Of a stretch of 64,000 bases of DNA, positions 9,126 to 17,937 are shown in pieces. The stretch spans positions 2,046,001 through 2,110,000 of the forward strand of contig NZ_JAIOAO010000001.1 in assembly GCF_021190955.1 (NCBI RefSeq), read 5' to 3'. How positions within the stretch are numbered: the first letter of the stretch is position 1; each line of letters begins with the position of its first letter. The notes beneath the pieces were generated by a model. The model was not told where the DNA came from and did no database searches. It saw nothing but the letters and a program-made list of their open reading frames with translations. This DNA comes from Parachryseolinea silvisoli (GTDB lineage: Bacteria; Bacteroidota; Bacteroidia; Cytophagales; Cyclobacteriaceae). The translations under genes and the position numbers were made by a program.

Positions 9126-9776
9126 ATGCAGTTATCTACGTTTTTGCAAGATTTGTTTACACATGGCGATGTGGCAATCGAACCCCGCATACAGCCCCTC
9201 AGTGACGAGGACGAGCAGGCCGCCGAGGCCCTGTTACGACAATCATACGCCCGCGACATACTCGACATGCCCCACACAGCACCGGCGTTTGACAGCGCCG
9301 CCGCCCGGTGGGGTGCCCTCTATTTATATCGCTCCGTGCAAGCCGCCGTCCTGCGCGACCTGGACGATGCCCTGTTAACCAACCTCCTGGCCGACTATAC
9401 CGGACCACGCACCCACGCTGCCCTGTATTCCGCCGACCTGTGCCTGCGTTACCTGCGCGACCTGGCGTGGCTGGCCAAAGGACTGGCGCCCGACGATATC
9501 TTGCTAACCTACCTGCAACGCATCGCCCAACGCTGGCCCCTCTCCACGGTGGGCATGGCCGTCGACAGTACGACCGACCTCGACACGTTATGGGAGCACC
9601 CCTCCCTGCGGCAGGTGTATATAGACCGGGTAGTCCGCACCCGCGACAAGACCGCATTGGGTCACGCACGCGTACGCGAGGCGGTACACGCCTCGTTAGG
9701 GGACTATGCGGCCACGCTGTGGCCAGACGCTGAACTGAATTCTTCTATTTCTTCTTTGTATGGAGACAACCTTTGA
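9126..9776 (+). CDS. Helical protein opening a MoxR-vWA-bpX ternary operon
   Basis: 216 aa, alpha-helical, acidic, with no signal peptide or membrane helix. I recognise no catalytic motif. Characteristic stretches include DEQAAEALLRQSYARDILD, RWGALYLYRSVQAAVLRDLD and ADLCLRYLRDLAWLAKGLAPDD. It is the first gene of a five-gene run and overlaps the MoxR ATPase gene by 17 nt, so the two are surely co-translated. Its position fits one of the accessory proteins encoded with MoxR/vWA/beta-propeller ternary systems. The specific bpX family cannot be assigned by eye. A likely role is adaptor or scaffold for the ATPase, by inference only. Confidence 0.8.
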   Translation: MQLSTFLQDLFTHGDVAIEPRIQPLSDEDEQAAEALLRQSYARDILDMPHTAPAFDSAAARWGALYLYRSVQAAVLRDLDDALLTNLLADYTGPRTHAALYSADLCLRYLRDLAWLAKGLAPDDILLTYLQRIAQRWPLSTVGMAVDSTTDLDTLWEHPSLRQVYIDRVVRTRDKTALGHARVREAVHASLGDYAATLWPDAELNSSISSLYGDNL

Positions 9777-10911
9777 TAAAAACCACCTGGTCGACAAACT
9801 AACCGCGGTGCTCGCACACCTGAAAACGACCTTTGTGGGGAAAGACGATATCATCGATCTGATGGGTATCTGCCTGGCTGGCCGGGAAAACCTTTTCCTC
9901 CTGGGCCCGCCCGGCACCGCCAAGAGCGCCATGGTGCGGGGACTTGCAAACCTGCTGCACGGCAAGACCTTTGAGTATTTGTTAACACGCTTTACCGAAC
10001 CGAACGAGCTGTTTGGTCCGTTTGACATTCGCAAGCTGCGCGAGGGCGAACTGGTGACCAACACCGAGGGCATGCTGCCCGAGGCAAACCTCATCTTCCT
10101 CGACGAGCTGCTGAACGCCAACAGCGCGATCCTGAACAGCTTGCTGTTGATTCTTAACGAACGCATCTTCCGTCGTGGTCGCGAAACGCGGGCACTGCCC
10201 GCCCTCATGATCGTCGGCGCCAGCAACCACCTGCCCGAAGACGAAGCCCTGCAGGCACTCTTCGACCGCTTCCTGTTGCGCGTTCGGTGTGATTACGTCG
10301 ACCCGGCTTTGTTGAACCAGGTCTTGCAGGCCGGCTGGCAAATGGAACGCGCTGCCACCCCCGTCACGCCGATGATTGCCTACGACGAGCTGGCCGCCTT
10401 GCAAAACCTGACCAGCGAGGTAGACCTGCAACCCATTATACCGGTATACCTCGACCTGATCCGCCAGCTGCGGCAGGCAGGCGTACCGGTATCTGACCGC
10501 CGCGCGGTAAAACTGCAACGGCTGATTGCCGCCAGCGCCCTGCTGTGCAAGCGCACAACGGCGATCGTCACCGACCTGTGGGTACTGCGGTATATCTGGG
10601 ATACAGAAGAGCAAATCGAATTGATTGCCGGTATGGTCGATACCGCGCTGGAAGCAGGCGCCGACGAACCTGAGCAACACCCGCGCGCGACCACGCGCAC
10701 AGGCCCCGACGCCGATGCCCTATACCGCGAGGTGGCCGCTTTGTCCACCCGTTGGGATCTACCCGAGCTGCCCGCCAGCGAGCGGTCGATCATCAAAGAC
10801 CGCCTGCGGTACCTCAACGGCCGCAGCGCCTGGATCGCTAACGACACGCAACGGGCCTACGTGCAGGAGCCGATCGAAGCCCTGTGGAAAAAAGTGCTGC
10901 AACACCCATGA
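9760..10911 (+). CDS. MoxR/RavA-type AAA+ ATPase of the ternary system
   Basis: 383 aa. Walker A GPPGTAKS at ~49-56, Walker B with catalytic Glu in IFLDELLNANSA (~113), sensor-1 region IVGASNHLPEDEA (~150) and arginine-finger region LFDRFLLRV (~168). The C-terminal third contains the helical lid and an extension like that of RavA. MoxR ATPases remodel or load partner proteins through vWA-domain co-factors. A vWA-containing partner is encoded two genes downstream, which makes the functional pairing concrete. The upstream overlap is 17 nt and the downstream gene begins inside its stop codon (ATGA), both signs of strict co-expression. Confidence 0.94.
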   Translation: METTFDKNHLVDKLTAVLAHLKTTFVGKDDIIDLMGICLAGRENLFLLGPPGTAKSAMVRGLANLLHGKTFEYLLTRFTEPNELFGPFDIRKLREGELVTNTEGMLPEANLIFLDELLNANSAILNSLLLILNERIFRRGRETRALPALMIVGASNHLPEDEALQALFDRFLLRVRCDYVDPALLNQVLQAGWQMERAATPVTPMIAYDELAALQNLTSEVDLQPIIPVYLDLIRQLRQAGVPVSDRRAVKLQRLIAASALLCKRTTAIVTDLWVLRYIWDTEEQIELIAGMVDTALEAGADEPEQHPRATTRTGPDADALYREVAALSTRWDLPELPASERSIIKDRLRYLNGRSAWIANDTQRAYVQEPIEALWKKVLQHP

Positions 10912-11618
10912 ACGAATATGTCTTCACCCTTCGCCTGACCGATGCCCCCGCGCTCGCCACGGTGCGTCACCTGCCCCAGCTACAGGCGGCCACCGATGAC
11001 GCATGTGTGTGGCTCCGCATAGACGGTCCCGCCGACAAAGCCGTGTGGCAACTGCCGGCACAGCAACGCTATCTGGCGAATGCGGACGGCGTCCTTTTTC
11101 CGGTCGGCCACGTGACGCCTATCGGCAAGTTGCCAAAATTGAAATGGAAGAAGCTCACTGATTTTATGCCGCTAAAACCACCGGTATCGGCCATGCCAGG
11201 CATCGCCCAGGCACTGTATACGGTGAAATTAGTGCCATCCACAAAGGATCACGACAGCGCAGCATTATTCGTAACATTCGATGCATGGCAACACTATGTA
11301 CTGGCCGCCCCTGCGGCACGCCTGGCGCGGCTACGCTTTGCCGTGTCCGAACGTCGTGAAGTATTGATCCTGGGCACACCCCTCCCACCGCTACCGGGGC
11401 TGGCATGCTGGCGGCAAAATGATCTCATATTGCCGACAGGGTGGGATTTCGAGGCACCATTCCTGGGCGAGCTGGTCACGCGCCGGCTCAACCCGCAGGG
11501 CGACGCAATCCTGTACATAGACACGGCCGGTCACTGGCAACGTATACTCCATACACAATTTGTACCCGCCTCGCGCAGCGCGGTGCGGCACACACAAACA
11601 CGACTGGCGGATGTATGA
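10908..11618 (+). CDS. Beta-rich bpX-type component of the ternary system
   Basis: 236 aa from the ATG that overlaps the MoxR stop (ATGA); a GTG 24 nt earlier is less likely. The protein has no membrane segment. It is rich in short beta strands: AVWQLPAQQRYL, ALFVTFDAWQHYVLAAPAARL, DAILYIDTAGHWQRI. Xaa-Pro turns such as GTPLPPLPG join them. It overlaps the next gene by 8 nt (ATGTATGA). By position and composition I take it as one of the small bpX-labelled components found between MoxR and the vWA protein in these systems; a family-level assignment needs a profile search. Confidence 0.75.
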   Translation: MNEYVFTLRLTDAPALATVRHLPQLQAATDDACVWLRIDGPADKAVWQLPAQQRYLANADGVLFPVGHVTPIGKLPKLKWKKLTDFMPLKPPVSAMPGIAQALYTVKLVPSTKDHDSAALFVTFDAWQHYVLAAPAARLARLRFAVSERREVLILGTPLPPLPGLACWRQNDLILPTGWDFEAPFLGELVTRRLNPQGDAILYIDTAGHWQRILHTQFVPASRSAVRHTQTRLADV

Positions 11619-14025
11619 TATCATAGAAAATACTCTCGGTTATTTTCAATCGTCCAGAAAGTCGTTGTGGCAATGGAGTGCCGACGGCGAAGTGGTGGAG
11701 CTCCAAACGGGTGATACCATTGCCTATCGCGAAGAGCTCGTACTCCTGCTGCAATACTTCACAGACCAGGGACTACCGTCACTACAGCCTTTATTGCTTA
11801 TACTTTACGCTTGCCTGGATAGGCCTGACGGCATTGAAAAAACGGAGACGGGTAAGATACTGAAGGGATGGACCGTGGTAGCCGGCCCGCCCATTGTAAA
11901 ACTCATGCAGGTAATTCAGGGACTGCCGGCAGAATATCGCACCGGCGCACGCAAGGGGCTGCTGTTGCAAGAGATCTTCCGCGATGCGAGGCCGTTCGTC
12001 CCTCCCGAACATGCACGGGCCATACTGGATGAATTCCGCAGCGGCCGTTTGAATGCCCGTGTCCTGGAACAGCCCCTGTCGGCGCAGTATCAAGATATCA
12101 ATCTTCGCGTTCTGCACGACGCGTCAAAGCGGTTTCCTACAACGGAATCACTGCTGCTCCGCTTGCGCACCGGCCTCGACATACTCCCCGGGGAGGCACC
12201 CGGCATCATACCCGAACTGCCGCCCGAGGATCTGCTGCTGCAACTCCTAAGCGATCCCCAAACAGAAGGCGTAGCGCGACTCACCCAACGCCTGGTGGCC
12301 GCCCTGCATATAACCATGCATACCGAAGCCGCCGGTGACCTACCCCTGGGCGGCTATGCCGACATCAGCACCCGGGGCGATTTTGACCGCTTGTTGTTAA
12401 GCGAGCTCGCATACGACGACGCCATGCTCACCGCCCGGCTGGTGAACAACGAAGCGCTCTACCTGCGCCGCGAAGAACCACCCGACAGCGTGCACCGCCA
12501 ACGCGTCATCCTGCTCGACACCACGTTGCTGCTCTGGGGCTTGCCACGCGTCTTCGCCGTATCGGCCGCGCTCGCCAGCACCCGCAACCTGCCGACACAC
12601 ACCACCGCCCACGTCGTGGCATTGGGAGGCGAAACACATACACCGCTCACGCTCTCGACGCGCGAGGGCATTGTACATGCACTGGAACAACTGGATGGCG
12701 CGTTACACTGCGGCGCCGCCCTGGAAAATGTCATCCGGCGCGGTGGCTTTGACGACCAGGCCGACTACTTATTGATTACCGATGAAGAAGTGTTACAAGA
12801 TCCTGATTTCGACACTATATATCGCACCGTCCGTGAACAGCTGCAGTTCCTGATCACCGTAAGCCGGCATGGCACATTACAATTTTATGCCCTGCGGAAC
12901 GGACGACGAAAATTGCTCAACAGCGCCACCTATGACCTCGCCGGGTTGTTGTTAACACACCAAAAAGCGTCAGATTCAGGCGACGCGGAAAAACCCGCCA
13001 CCTTTATACAAACACACCCGGTACCGCTATACTTTCCGCCGGTGAAGCTTCCCGCAACATCCGACCTGGTATATCAAACCGACACAGCCGTGTTCTGCGT
13101 CACGTCAACAAAACGGCTGCTCTACTGGCACCACCGCCAACACGGCGCTATCGAGCTATTACACCATATCCAGGGTAATAAGTACTTTTTCCACACCCTG
13201 GCAAACGACGAAGTCTTCCTGAGTCTACTCGTACTGGACACCACAGACAAACAACTGCATTACTATAAGTTTGATCTGAAGCACGCAACGCATGTGCATA
13301 TAGACTTAACTGCGCACTTCGAGACAGGCCCTGTATTCATCGCTGCATCCTACATGTTCTTTTTAGGGAATCACGGCCTCACCGGCATCGATTGTCGACA
13401 GGCCCGGCTGGTTTCCGACAAAGAGCTGCTGGACATTCCGGAAATAGGACTGAACATCGAACACGCCCTCGGTCGCGAAACAATGTTCCGGCGTCTGAAT
13501 CATCTCCGGTATAAAAACGACACATTCTCACTCCCGAAAATGCGCCACATGACCAACGTAAGTTTTACTATTCTGCAACGTGTGAGAAGCGTAGTAGTGA
13601 CCTCGGGGGGATATCTTTTGATCAATGGAAAGATGTTGCGTCTGGGAACGTTGGAACTGATCCACATGCGGGGAGACGAAGCGCTGGGATCTCATTTCCC
13701 TGCAACCTCCGGGAAGTCTCGCACCATGACAGACAATCCAGCAGTGAGGTTCTTTCCTTTCCGCTGGGCACAAGGTGCCCGCGCCTATGGTGACACGCGT
13801 GGGCTACTCCACCTCGAAAGTGAAAACACCGACATACCTGCCATTACCCTGGTACTCAACCTCGGGGAAACCGTGACGTGCTGGTCGAGCGATGGTCACG
13901 TCTGTGGATCTTCCTATTTTATCCGCGACGAAAACCTGACACAACTACCGGCCGGGGAGTTTTATGAGAAGTATCTAAAACGTTTTATCGATGATATCAT
14001 CCAGCACCATCGGCCTTCGTTATAA
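11611..14025 (+). CDS. vWA-domain plus beta-propeller protein of the ternary system
   Basis: 804 aa from the ATG overlapping the upstream stop. The first ~290 residues are largely helical. A von Willebrand A-like domain follows (~295-450): RVILLDTTLLLWG stands where the metal-site DxSxS loop should be and YLLITDEEVL supplies the later acidic loop. After a linker, residues ~470-804 are repeated beta blades (AVFCVTSTKRLLYWHH, VFLSLLVLDTTDKQL, VTCWSSDGHVCGSSYF), consistent with a beta-propeller. Because the metal-site loop reads DxTxL, metal binding may be weakened or lost. Established knowledge: vWA proteins are the usual partners of MoxR ATPases. Inference: this is the adaptor that couples the ATPase to a target through its propeller. 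Confidence 0.85.
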   Translation: MYDIIENTLGYFQSSRKSLWQWSADGEVVELQTGDTIAYREELVLLLQYFTDQGLPSLQPLLLILYACLDRPDGIEKTETGKILKGWTVVAGPPIVKLMQVIQGLPAEYRTGARKGLLLQEIFRDARPFVPPEHARAILDEFRSGRLNARVLEQPLSAQYQDINLRVLHDASKRFPTTESLLLRLRTGLDILPGEAPGIIPELPPEDLLLQLLSDPQTEGVARLTQRLVAALHITMHTEAAGDLPLGGYADISTRGDFDRLLLSELAYDDAMLTARLVNNEALYLRREEPPDSVHRQRVILLDTTLLLWGLPRVFAVSAALASTRNLPTHTTAHVVALGGETHTPLTLSTREGIVHALEQLDGALHCGAALENVIRRGGFDDQADYLLITDEEVLQDPDFDTIYRTVREQLQFLITVSRHGTLQFYALRNGRRKLLNSATYDLAGLLLTHQKASDSGDAEKPATFIQTHPVPLYFPPVKLPATSDLVYQTDTAVFCVTSTKRLLYWHHRQHGAIELLHHIQGNKYFFHTLANDEVFLSLLVLDTTDKQLHYYKFDLKHATHVHIDLTAHFETGPVFIAASYMFFLGNHGLTGIDCRQARLVSDKELLDIPEIGLNIEHALGRETMFRRLNHLRYKNDTFSLPKMRHMTNVSFTILQRVRSVVVTSGGYLLINGKMLRLGTLELIHMRGDEALGSHFPATSGKSRTMTDNPAVRFFPFRWAQGARAYGDTRGLLHLESENTDIPAITLVLNLGETVTCWSSDGHVCGSSYFIRDENLTQLPAGEFYEKYLKRFIDDIIQHHRPSL

Positions 14026-16744
14026 CGAGCAACCGCGCCATACACCCCGTGCGGCATTGCTCCGCGGCCACGAGCCCCTGGCGTGGCTGCAAGAGATCAG
14101 CGCGTGGAACATCGATCCCGCCCTGCTGGCGTGTTATGTCATGCCCGAATCCATCCACTCCGTTGCGCCCGGCGGATTGTTTGTCATTTTCCCTCCGGAT
14201 ACTGTACCCGCAACCGGCCCCCGGACCGACCTGTATGGCCTCAGCGACGAACATCTTTATTTACCCATACACGCTACCCTTACACCGGCGCTGGCCAACG
14301 ACGAGCTGCAGCGCATCTTGTTATGGGATGTGCAGGTGTTTCATCCCCGCACAGGACTTGTCGGATTCGAGCCAACCGACCTGCTGGACCTGGCCTCGCT
14401 GCTGGATTTTATACCCGCGCAGCCTGTCTCCTGGGCGCAGGCCCACGAAGGCAACGCCACGCCGCCGCCGCTGGTGAACATCCGCATCGTACCGGCAAAG
14501 GCTACCGATCTGCTCCAGTCCTTTCACGATACCATCGATCGCCAACCGCTCCAGGACATTCCTCCTCCCAAAAGCGAAAAGTCATCGGAGTCGTGGACTG
14601 ACCGTATCAAACGAAAGCTGCTAAAGACAGCATTATCGACGATCGAAAAAATGCTGGACAAGGTGGAGCGGAGCACGTCCAAATTTCTCTCCGAAGAGGA
14701 AAAAAAGAATGCAATGCAAAAAGCCAACGAGAAGTTGGCAAATCCCGACTACAAACCGGGTTTACTAAGTCGTCTCCTTCGGCGGATGCACGAAAGCCTG
14801 GAAGACCTCGAACGCAAGCGCCGGAACGAGCTAAACCGATTGGTGCTGCTCTTTGATGAAAACATGGACGAGGCACTACGCTACGCCATACCGTTGAACA
14901 ATCCCTACGCACATCGCGGCACCGTGCCGCCCTCGGCAAGCCTGCATCGACGAGACAATATGAGCTTCGATGCCAGCAGCGTCGGCGGGGGCAGAGGCGG
15001 TGACGTCTGGAATACGGACAACCACTACTATACCCTCCGTCAAAAATACCTGAACGCCGCACGCCAGGCCACTGAACGCGGCGACTTTAAAAAGGCTGCC
15101 TATATATACGCCCACCTGCTACACGACTTTTCTGCCGCGGCCAACGTACTGGAACAAGGTGGATTTTATCGCGACGCCGCCACGCTTTATCGGGATCACC
15201 TCAAAAATATACCCGCAGCAGCGGAATGTCTGGAACGTGGCGGGCTATTGTTGGATGCCGTCGAATTGTACAAAGAGCTAAAGAAACACGAAAAGGCAGG
15301 CGATCTATACCGGCAGGCGCAATTGCTGGAACACGCGGCCAACCAATATACGCACAGCGCCCAACAAGCCCTGAACAGCGGCGACTATCTCGATGCCGCG
15401 CGCATCCATCAGCAAAAGTTAGAGCAGCCCAGGCAGGCAGAAAACATTCTGTTACGCGGATGGACCGAGTCACTACAGGCAGAAGAGTGCTTACAATCCT
15501 ATTTCGGCTTACTGGCACAAACCGACGAGGCCGCCGTACCACGACAATTGCAGGCCATCTATACCGAGACCCCCGAGGCCAAACGCGACACTTTCCTGCA
15601 GGTGCTCACCAACCTGGCACGTAAAAAACAACTGCGCGACGAAGCGCACGATACATCACGCCGGCTGGCTTACACCATCATAGGACAACAGGTACAGCAA
15701 GGCAAGTCCAACAACCTGACCCTGCTGGAACACTTCCACCCCGACGACAGGTTGTTATCCCAGGATACCCGCCGGTACATCAACGTGCAACAAAAACGCC
15801 TGCGCGAAGAACAAGCAGCCCTATGGAAGCTCGATCCCCAAATCCGGTGGTTCAAAGCGGTATGCCACCGTAACCAGTTTCTGATTCTGGGCATAAAGGG
15901 CGCGTACCTCCAGCTGGCCCGCGGTAATTGGCATGGCCACATCGAATACCACAGCTGGCCGGAATATATACGGCGGGACAGCCAGATCACACTCATCACC
16001 GAGCCCTATAACAGCCACCAGGTCATCTTACACAATACGCACGGCGTCGCCTTCAACGACCTGACGTTACCGAAGTCAACACATTTCGACGATGAGCTCG
16101 TCATCACCTCGCCTACCAGGCTGCCCACCGATGCTATCGGCTACACCTTTAAACCCAACGGTGAGATTGTCGCTGTTAAAAACAACAACGACAGCGTGAG
16201 CCTGATGTATTATACACCGGCGTTTGAACTAAAATACCCGAAGGAATATAAGCTGAACGAGTTTATCATGACCCAGCCGGCCCATCCAATCCTACACGCG
16301 CCCTACCGCGACCGAAAATTCTATATCGGTATTGGCAATCAATTGATCGAAATCTTCGAAGACGGCGACATCTATGTCCATCGGCTGACAGACACCATCA
16401 CCCGCATCACCCTGGCGCCGGCATACGCCAACCCCTACATCATTATTTCAACACCCAGCGGCAGCATGTTATTTAAGGAACAGCTCGGCGCAGCGTTGCT
16501 CACGGCCGAAGATTATTTTGCCGCGACACTTGTCGATGCTTGCTTCATTTCCGTTGATCACTTTGTACTCGCGAGCCGCCACCAGGCAACGGTATACTAC
16601 GTACTGGACGGAAAGCCCAAAGAAGTTTATACAATCGAGCCCCAAAAACCGATCATCGCACTGTTAACCACCCATAAAAAAGACCGCTTCGCCCTCGTTT
16701 ACCAGGACGGCAGCATGAGCCCGCACACCGCGACCAACCAATAG
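13991..16744 (+). CDS. bpX6-like protein with helical solenoid and C-terminal beta-propeller
   Basis: 917 aa, the largest product of the operon, overlapping the vWA gene by 35 nt. The N-terminal ~180 residues form a mixed domain with LLWDVQVFHPRTGLVGF, resembling bpX6-type N-termini. Residues ~195-300 are highly charged and helical (KRKLLKTALSTIEKML). Residues ~345-500 are short ~20-residue solenoid repeats built on the theme AAxxLExGGxYxDAAxLYxxH. From ~617 to the end come beta blades (FLILGIKGAYLQLARGNW, TYGFTFK-type strands, DGDIYVHRL), a probable propeller. The protein looks like a recognition or scaffold subunit, with repeats for protein binding at both ends. No enzyme motif is visible. 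Confidence 0.85.
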   Translation: MISSSTIGLRYNEQPRHTPRAALLRGHEPLAWLQEISAWNIDPALLACYVMPESIHSVAPGGLFVIFPPDTVPATGPRTDLYGLSDEHLYLPIHATLTPALANDELQRILLWDVQVFHPRTGLVGFEPTDLLDLASLLDFIPAQPVSWAQAHEGNATPPPLVNIRIVPAKATDLLQSFHDTIDRQPLQDIPPPKSEKSSESWTDRIKRKLLKTALSTIEKMLDKVERSTSKFLSEEEKKNAMQKANEKLANPDYKPGLLSRLLRRMHESLEDLERKRRNELNRLVLLFDENMDEALRYAIPLNNPYAHRGTVPPSASLHRRDNMSFDASSVGGGRGGDVWNTDNHYYTLRQKYLNAARQATERGDFKKAAYIYAHLLHDFSAAANVLEQGGFYRDAATLYRDHLKNIPAAAECLERGGLLLDAVELYKELKKHEKAGDLYRQAQLLEHAANQYTHSAQQALNSGDYLDAARIHQQKLEQPRQAENILLRGWTESLQAEECLQSYFGLLAQTDEAAVPRQLQAIYTETPEAKRDTFLQVLTNLARKKQLRDEAHDTSRRLAYTIIGQQVQQGKSNNLTLLEHFHPDDRLLSQDTRRYINVQQKRLREEQAALWKLDPQIRWFKAVCHRNQFLILGIKGAYLQLARGNWHGHIEYHSWPEYIRRDSQITLITEPYNSHQVILHNTHGVAFNDLTLPKSTHFDDELVITSPTRLPTDAIGYTFKPNGEIVAVKNNNDSVSLMYYTPAFELKYPKEYKLNEFIMTQPAHPILHAPYRDRKFYIGIGNQLIEIFEDGDIYVHRLTDTITRITLAPAYANPYIIISTPSGSMLFKEQLGAALLTAEDYFAATLVDACFISVDHFVLASRHQATVYYVLDGKPKEVYTIEPQKPIIALLTTHKKDRFALVYQDGSMSPHTATNQ

Positions 16745-16750
16745 CCGGCA

Positions 16751-17299
16751 TTACTGCCGCTGCAGATAGGCCGTCGGCACATGCTCCGTGAGCCATACAT
16801 TATTGTCCGAGCAAAAGAATGTATAGCCATCCACACGCATACGGGCAGCATCGACCACCAATACAACGGGCTTACCATGTCGTTGTCCTACACGACGCGC
16901 CGTTTCATCATCCGCGCTCAAGTGCACATGATGGCGGCTGCGCTTGTCCAGGCCCGTCTTCTCTATAGAAGACAGAAACGCTTCAGCGGTACCATGATAG
17001 AGTACAGTCGGCGGTTCGCTTACAGCATAGGCCAGGTCGACGGCTACCGAGTGCCCCTGGCTGGCGCGAATACGTGCCCGGTTCTCATCGTAAATAAACC
17101 GCTGCTTACTGTTGGTCGTCACAACGTGATCGAGCTCCGCCGGAGATACGGCATACCCGTTCCGGCTCAGTTGTTTTAACAAGATTCCAACATCGGTCCA
17201 ACCGTGTTCATCAAGAGTAATGCCTGCGGCCTCGGGCGCATGGCGCAGCACAAGACTCAGGTATTTACTGATGCGGGTATTTTCTTTCTCCGTCATCAT
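16751..17299 (-). CDS. kptA: RNA 2'-phosphotransferase KptA/Tpt1
   Basis: 182 aa, full length for the family. It removes a 2'-phosphate from RNA by transfer to NAD+, giving ADP-ribose 1'',2''-cyclic phosphate. Family motifs are all present: SKYLSLVLRHAPE (Arg19, His20), RIRASQGHS (~76-84), LYHGT (~100-104), the Arg-His segment KRSRHHVHLS (~119-128) and VWLTEHVP near the C-terminus. In bacteria the substrate is uncertain because the 2'-phosphate of fungal tRNA splicing does not normally form. The gene runs convergent to the MoxR-vWA-bpX operon with 6 nt between stop codons, and upstream of it lies a DinB-like gene in the same direction. Confidence 0.95.
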   Translation of the reverse strand: MMTEKENTRISKYLSLVLRHAPEAAGITLDEHGWTDVGILLKQLSRNGYAVSPAELDHVVTTNSKQRFIYDENRARIRASQGHSVAVDLAYAVSEPPTVLYHGTAEAFLSSIEKTGLDKRSRHHVHLSADDETARRVGQRHGKPVVLVVDAARMRVDGYTFFCSDNNVWLTEHVPTAYLQRQ

Positions 17300-17318
17300 A
17301 AAGTCAAATTAGCATGTA

Positions 17319-17891
17319 CTAGTTCAGGTTGCGCCCCAGCAACGCGAACTCGGCTTTATTTTCTTCCAGCCTCTTGACGTGGCTCCGGCCAAAGTGGGCC
17401 AGGAAGTACAAGTGCTGGTATACGTCTACGGTGACGGGCTCCTGCAGGGGCAACGTTGTTTTATAAAGTGTGCCTTCGCCATGGCACAGGGTATCAAGGT
17501 GATCCAGGCATATACCGAGTTGTCCGCGCATACGGCTTCGTACATCGTCGTGCGACAAGGTCTGTGTAGCCGCTGCTGCGGTATACAAGGTATGCATGCA
17601 GCGTTCCAGCGCAAGGGCTTCGAGCAGGGTATAGTGGCTCCAATCGGTTGTATGGTCAACAGCTGCATCGGCGGCGCGCTGGCGCGCTTCACGGCAAGCC
17701 ATCTCGATGGAAGACAACAGGTTACCGTTGGTGTGCATAAGCTGTTCAAGCACCTCACTACAACAACGGCCACCGCCCGCCGGAAGATATTGCAGCACAC
17801 CCGGCTCCTCATCGAACCAGGCGTCCAGCACAGCATATGTGCGGATCAGCTCCCGTTCAATGGTCCTAAGTATCGTTTCAATATTTTTCAT
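17319..17891 (-). CDS. DinB-superfamily protein
   Basis: 190 aa, four-helix-bundle DinB_2-like protein. It opens MKNIETILRTIERELIRTY and carries widely spaced histidines that could bind a metal: LEQLMHTNGNL near residue 53, ICLDHLDTL near 131, and HFGRSHVKRL near 168. Members of this family include thiol-dependent transferases and many proteins of unknown role. It lies 19 nt upstream of kptA on the same strand, so the two may be co-transcribed. A small RNA-like unit with its own terminator lies immediately upstream. Confidence 0.75.
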   Translation of the reverse strand: MKNIETILRTIERELIRTYAVLDAWFDEEPGVLQYLPAGGGRCCSEVLEQLMHTNGNLLSSIEMACREARQRAADAAVDHTTDWSHYTLLEALALERCMHTLYTAAAATQTLSHDDVRSRMRGQLGICLDHLDTLCHGEGTLYKTTLPLQEPVTVDVYQHLYFLAHFGRSHVKRLEENKAEFALLGRNLN

Positions 17892-17937
17892 GGTTTAAGG
17901 GTGGTTCTATCTATGTTTTAAAATCACTTACACAATA

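Noticed and set aside
9199-9733. Long open frames on both strands overlapping the first ternary gene
   Set aside because: They are Arg/Pro-rich frame shadows of a high-G+C gene and lack plausible protein features.
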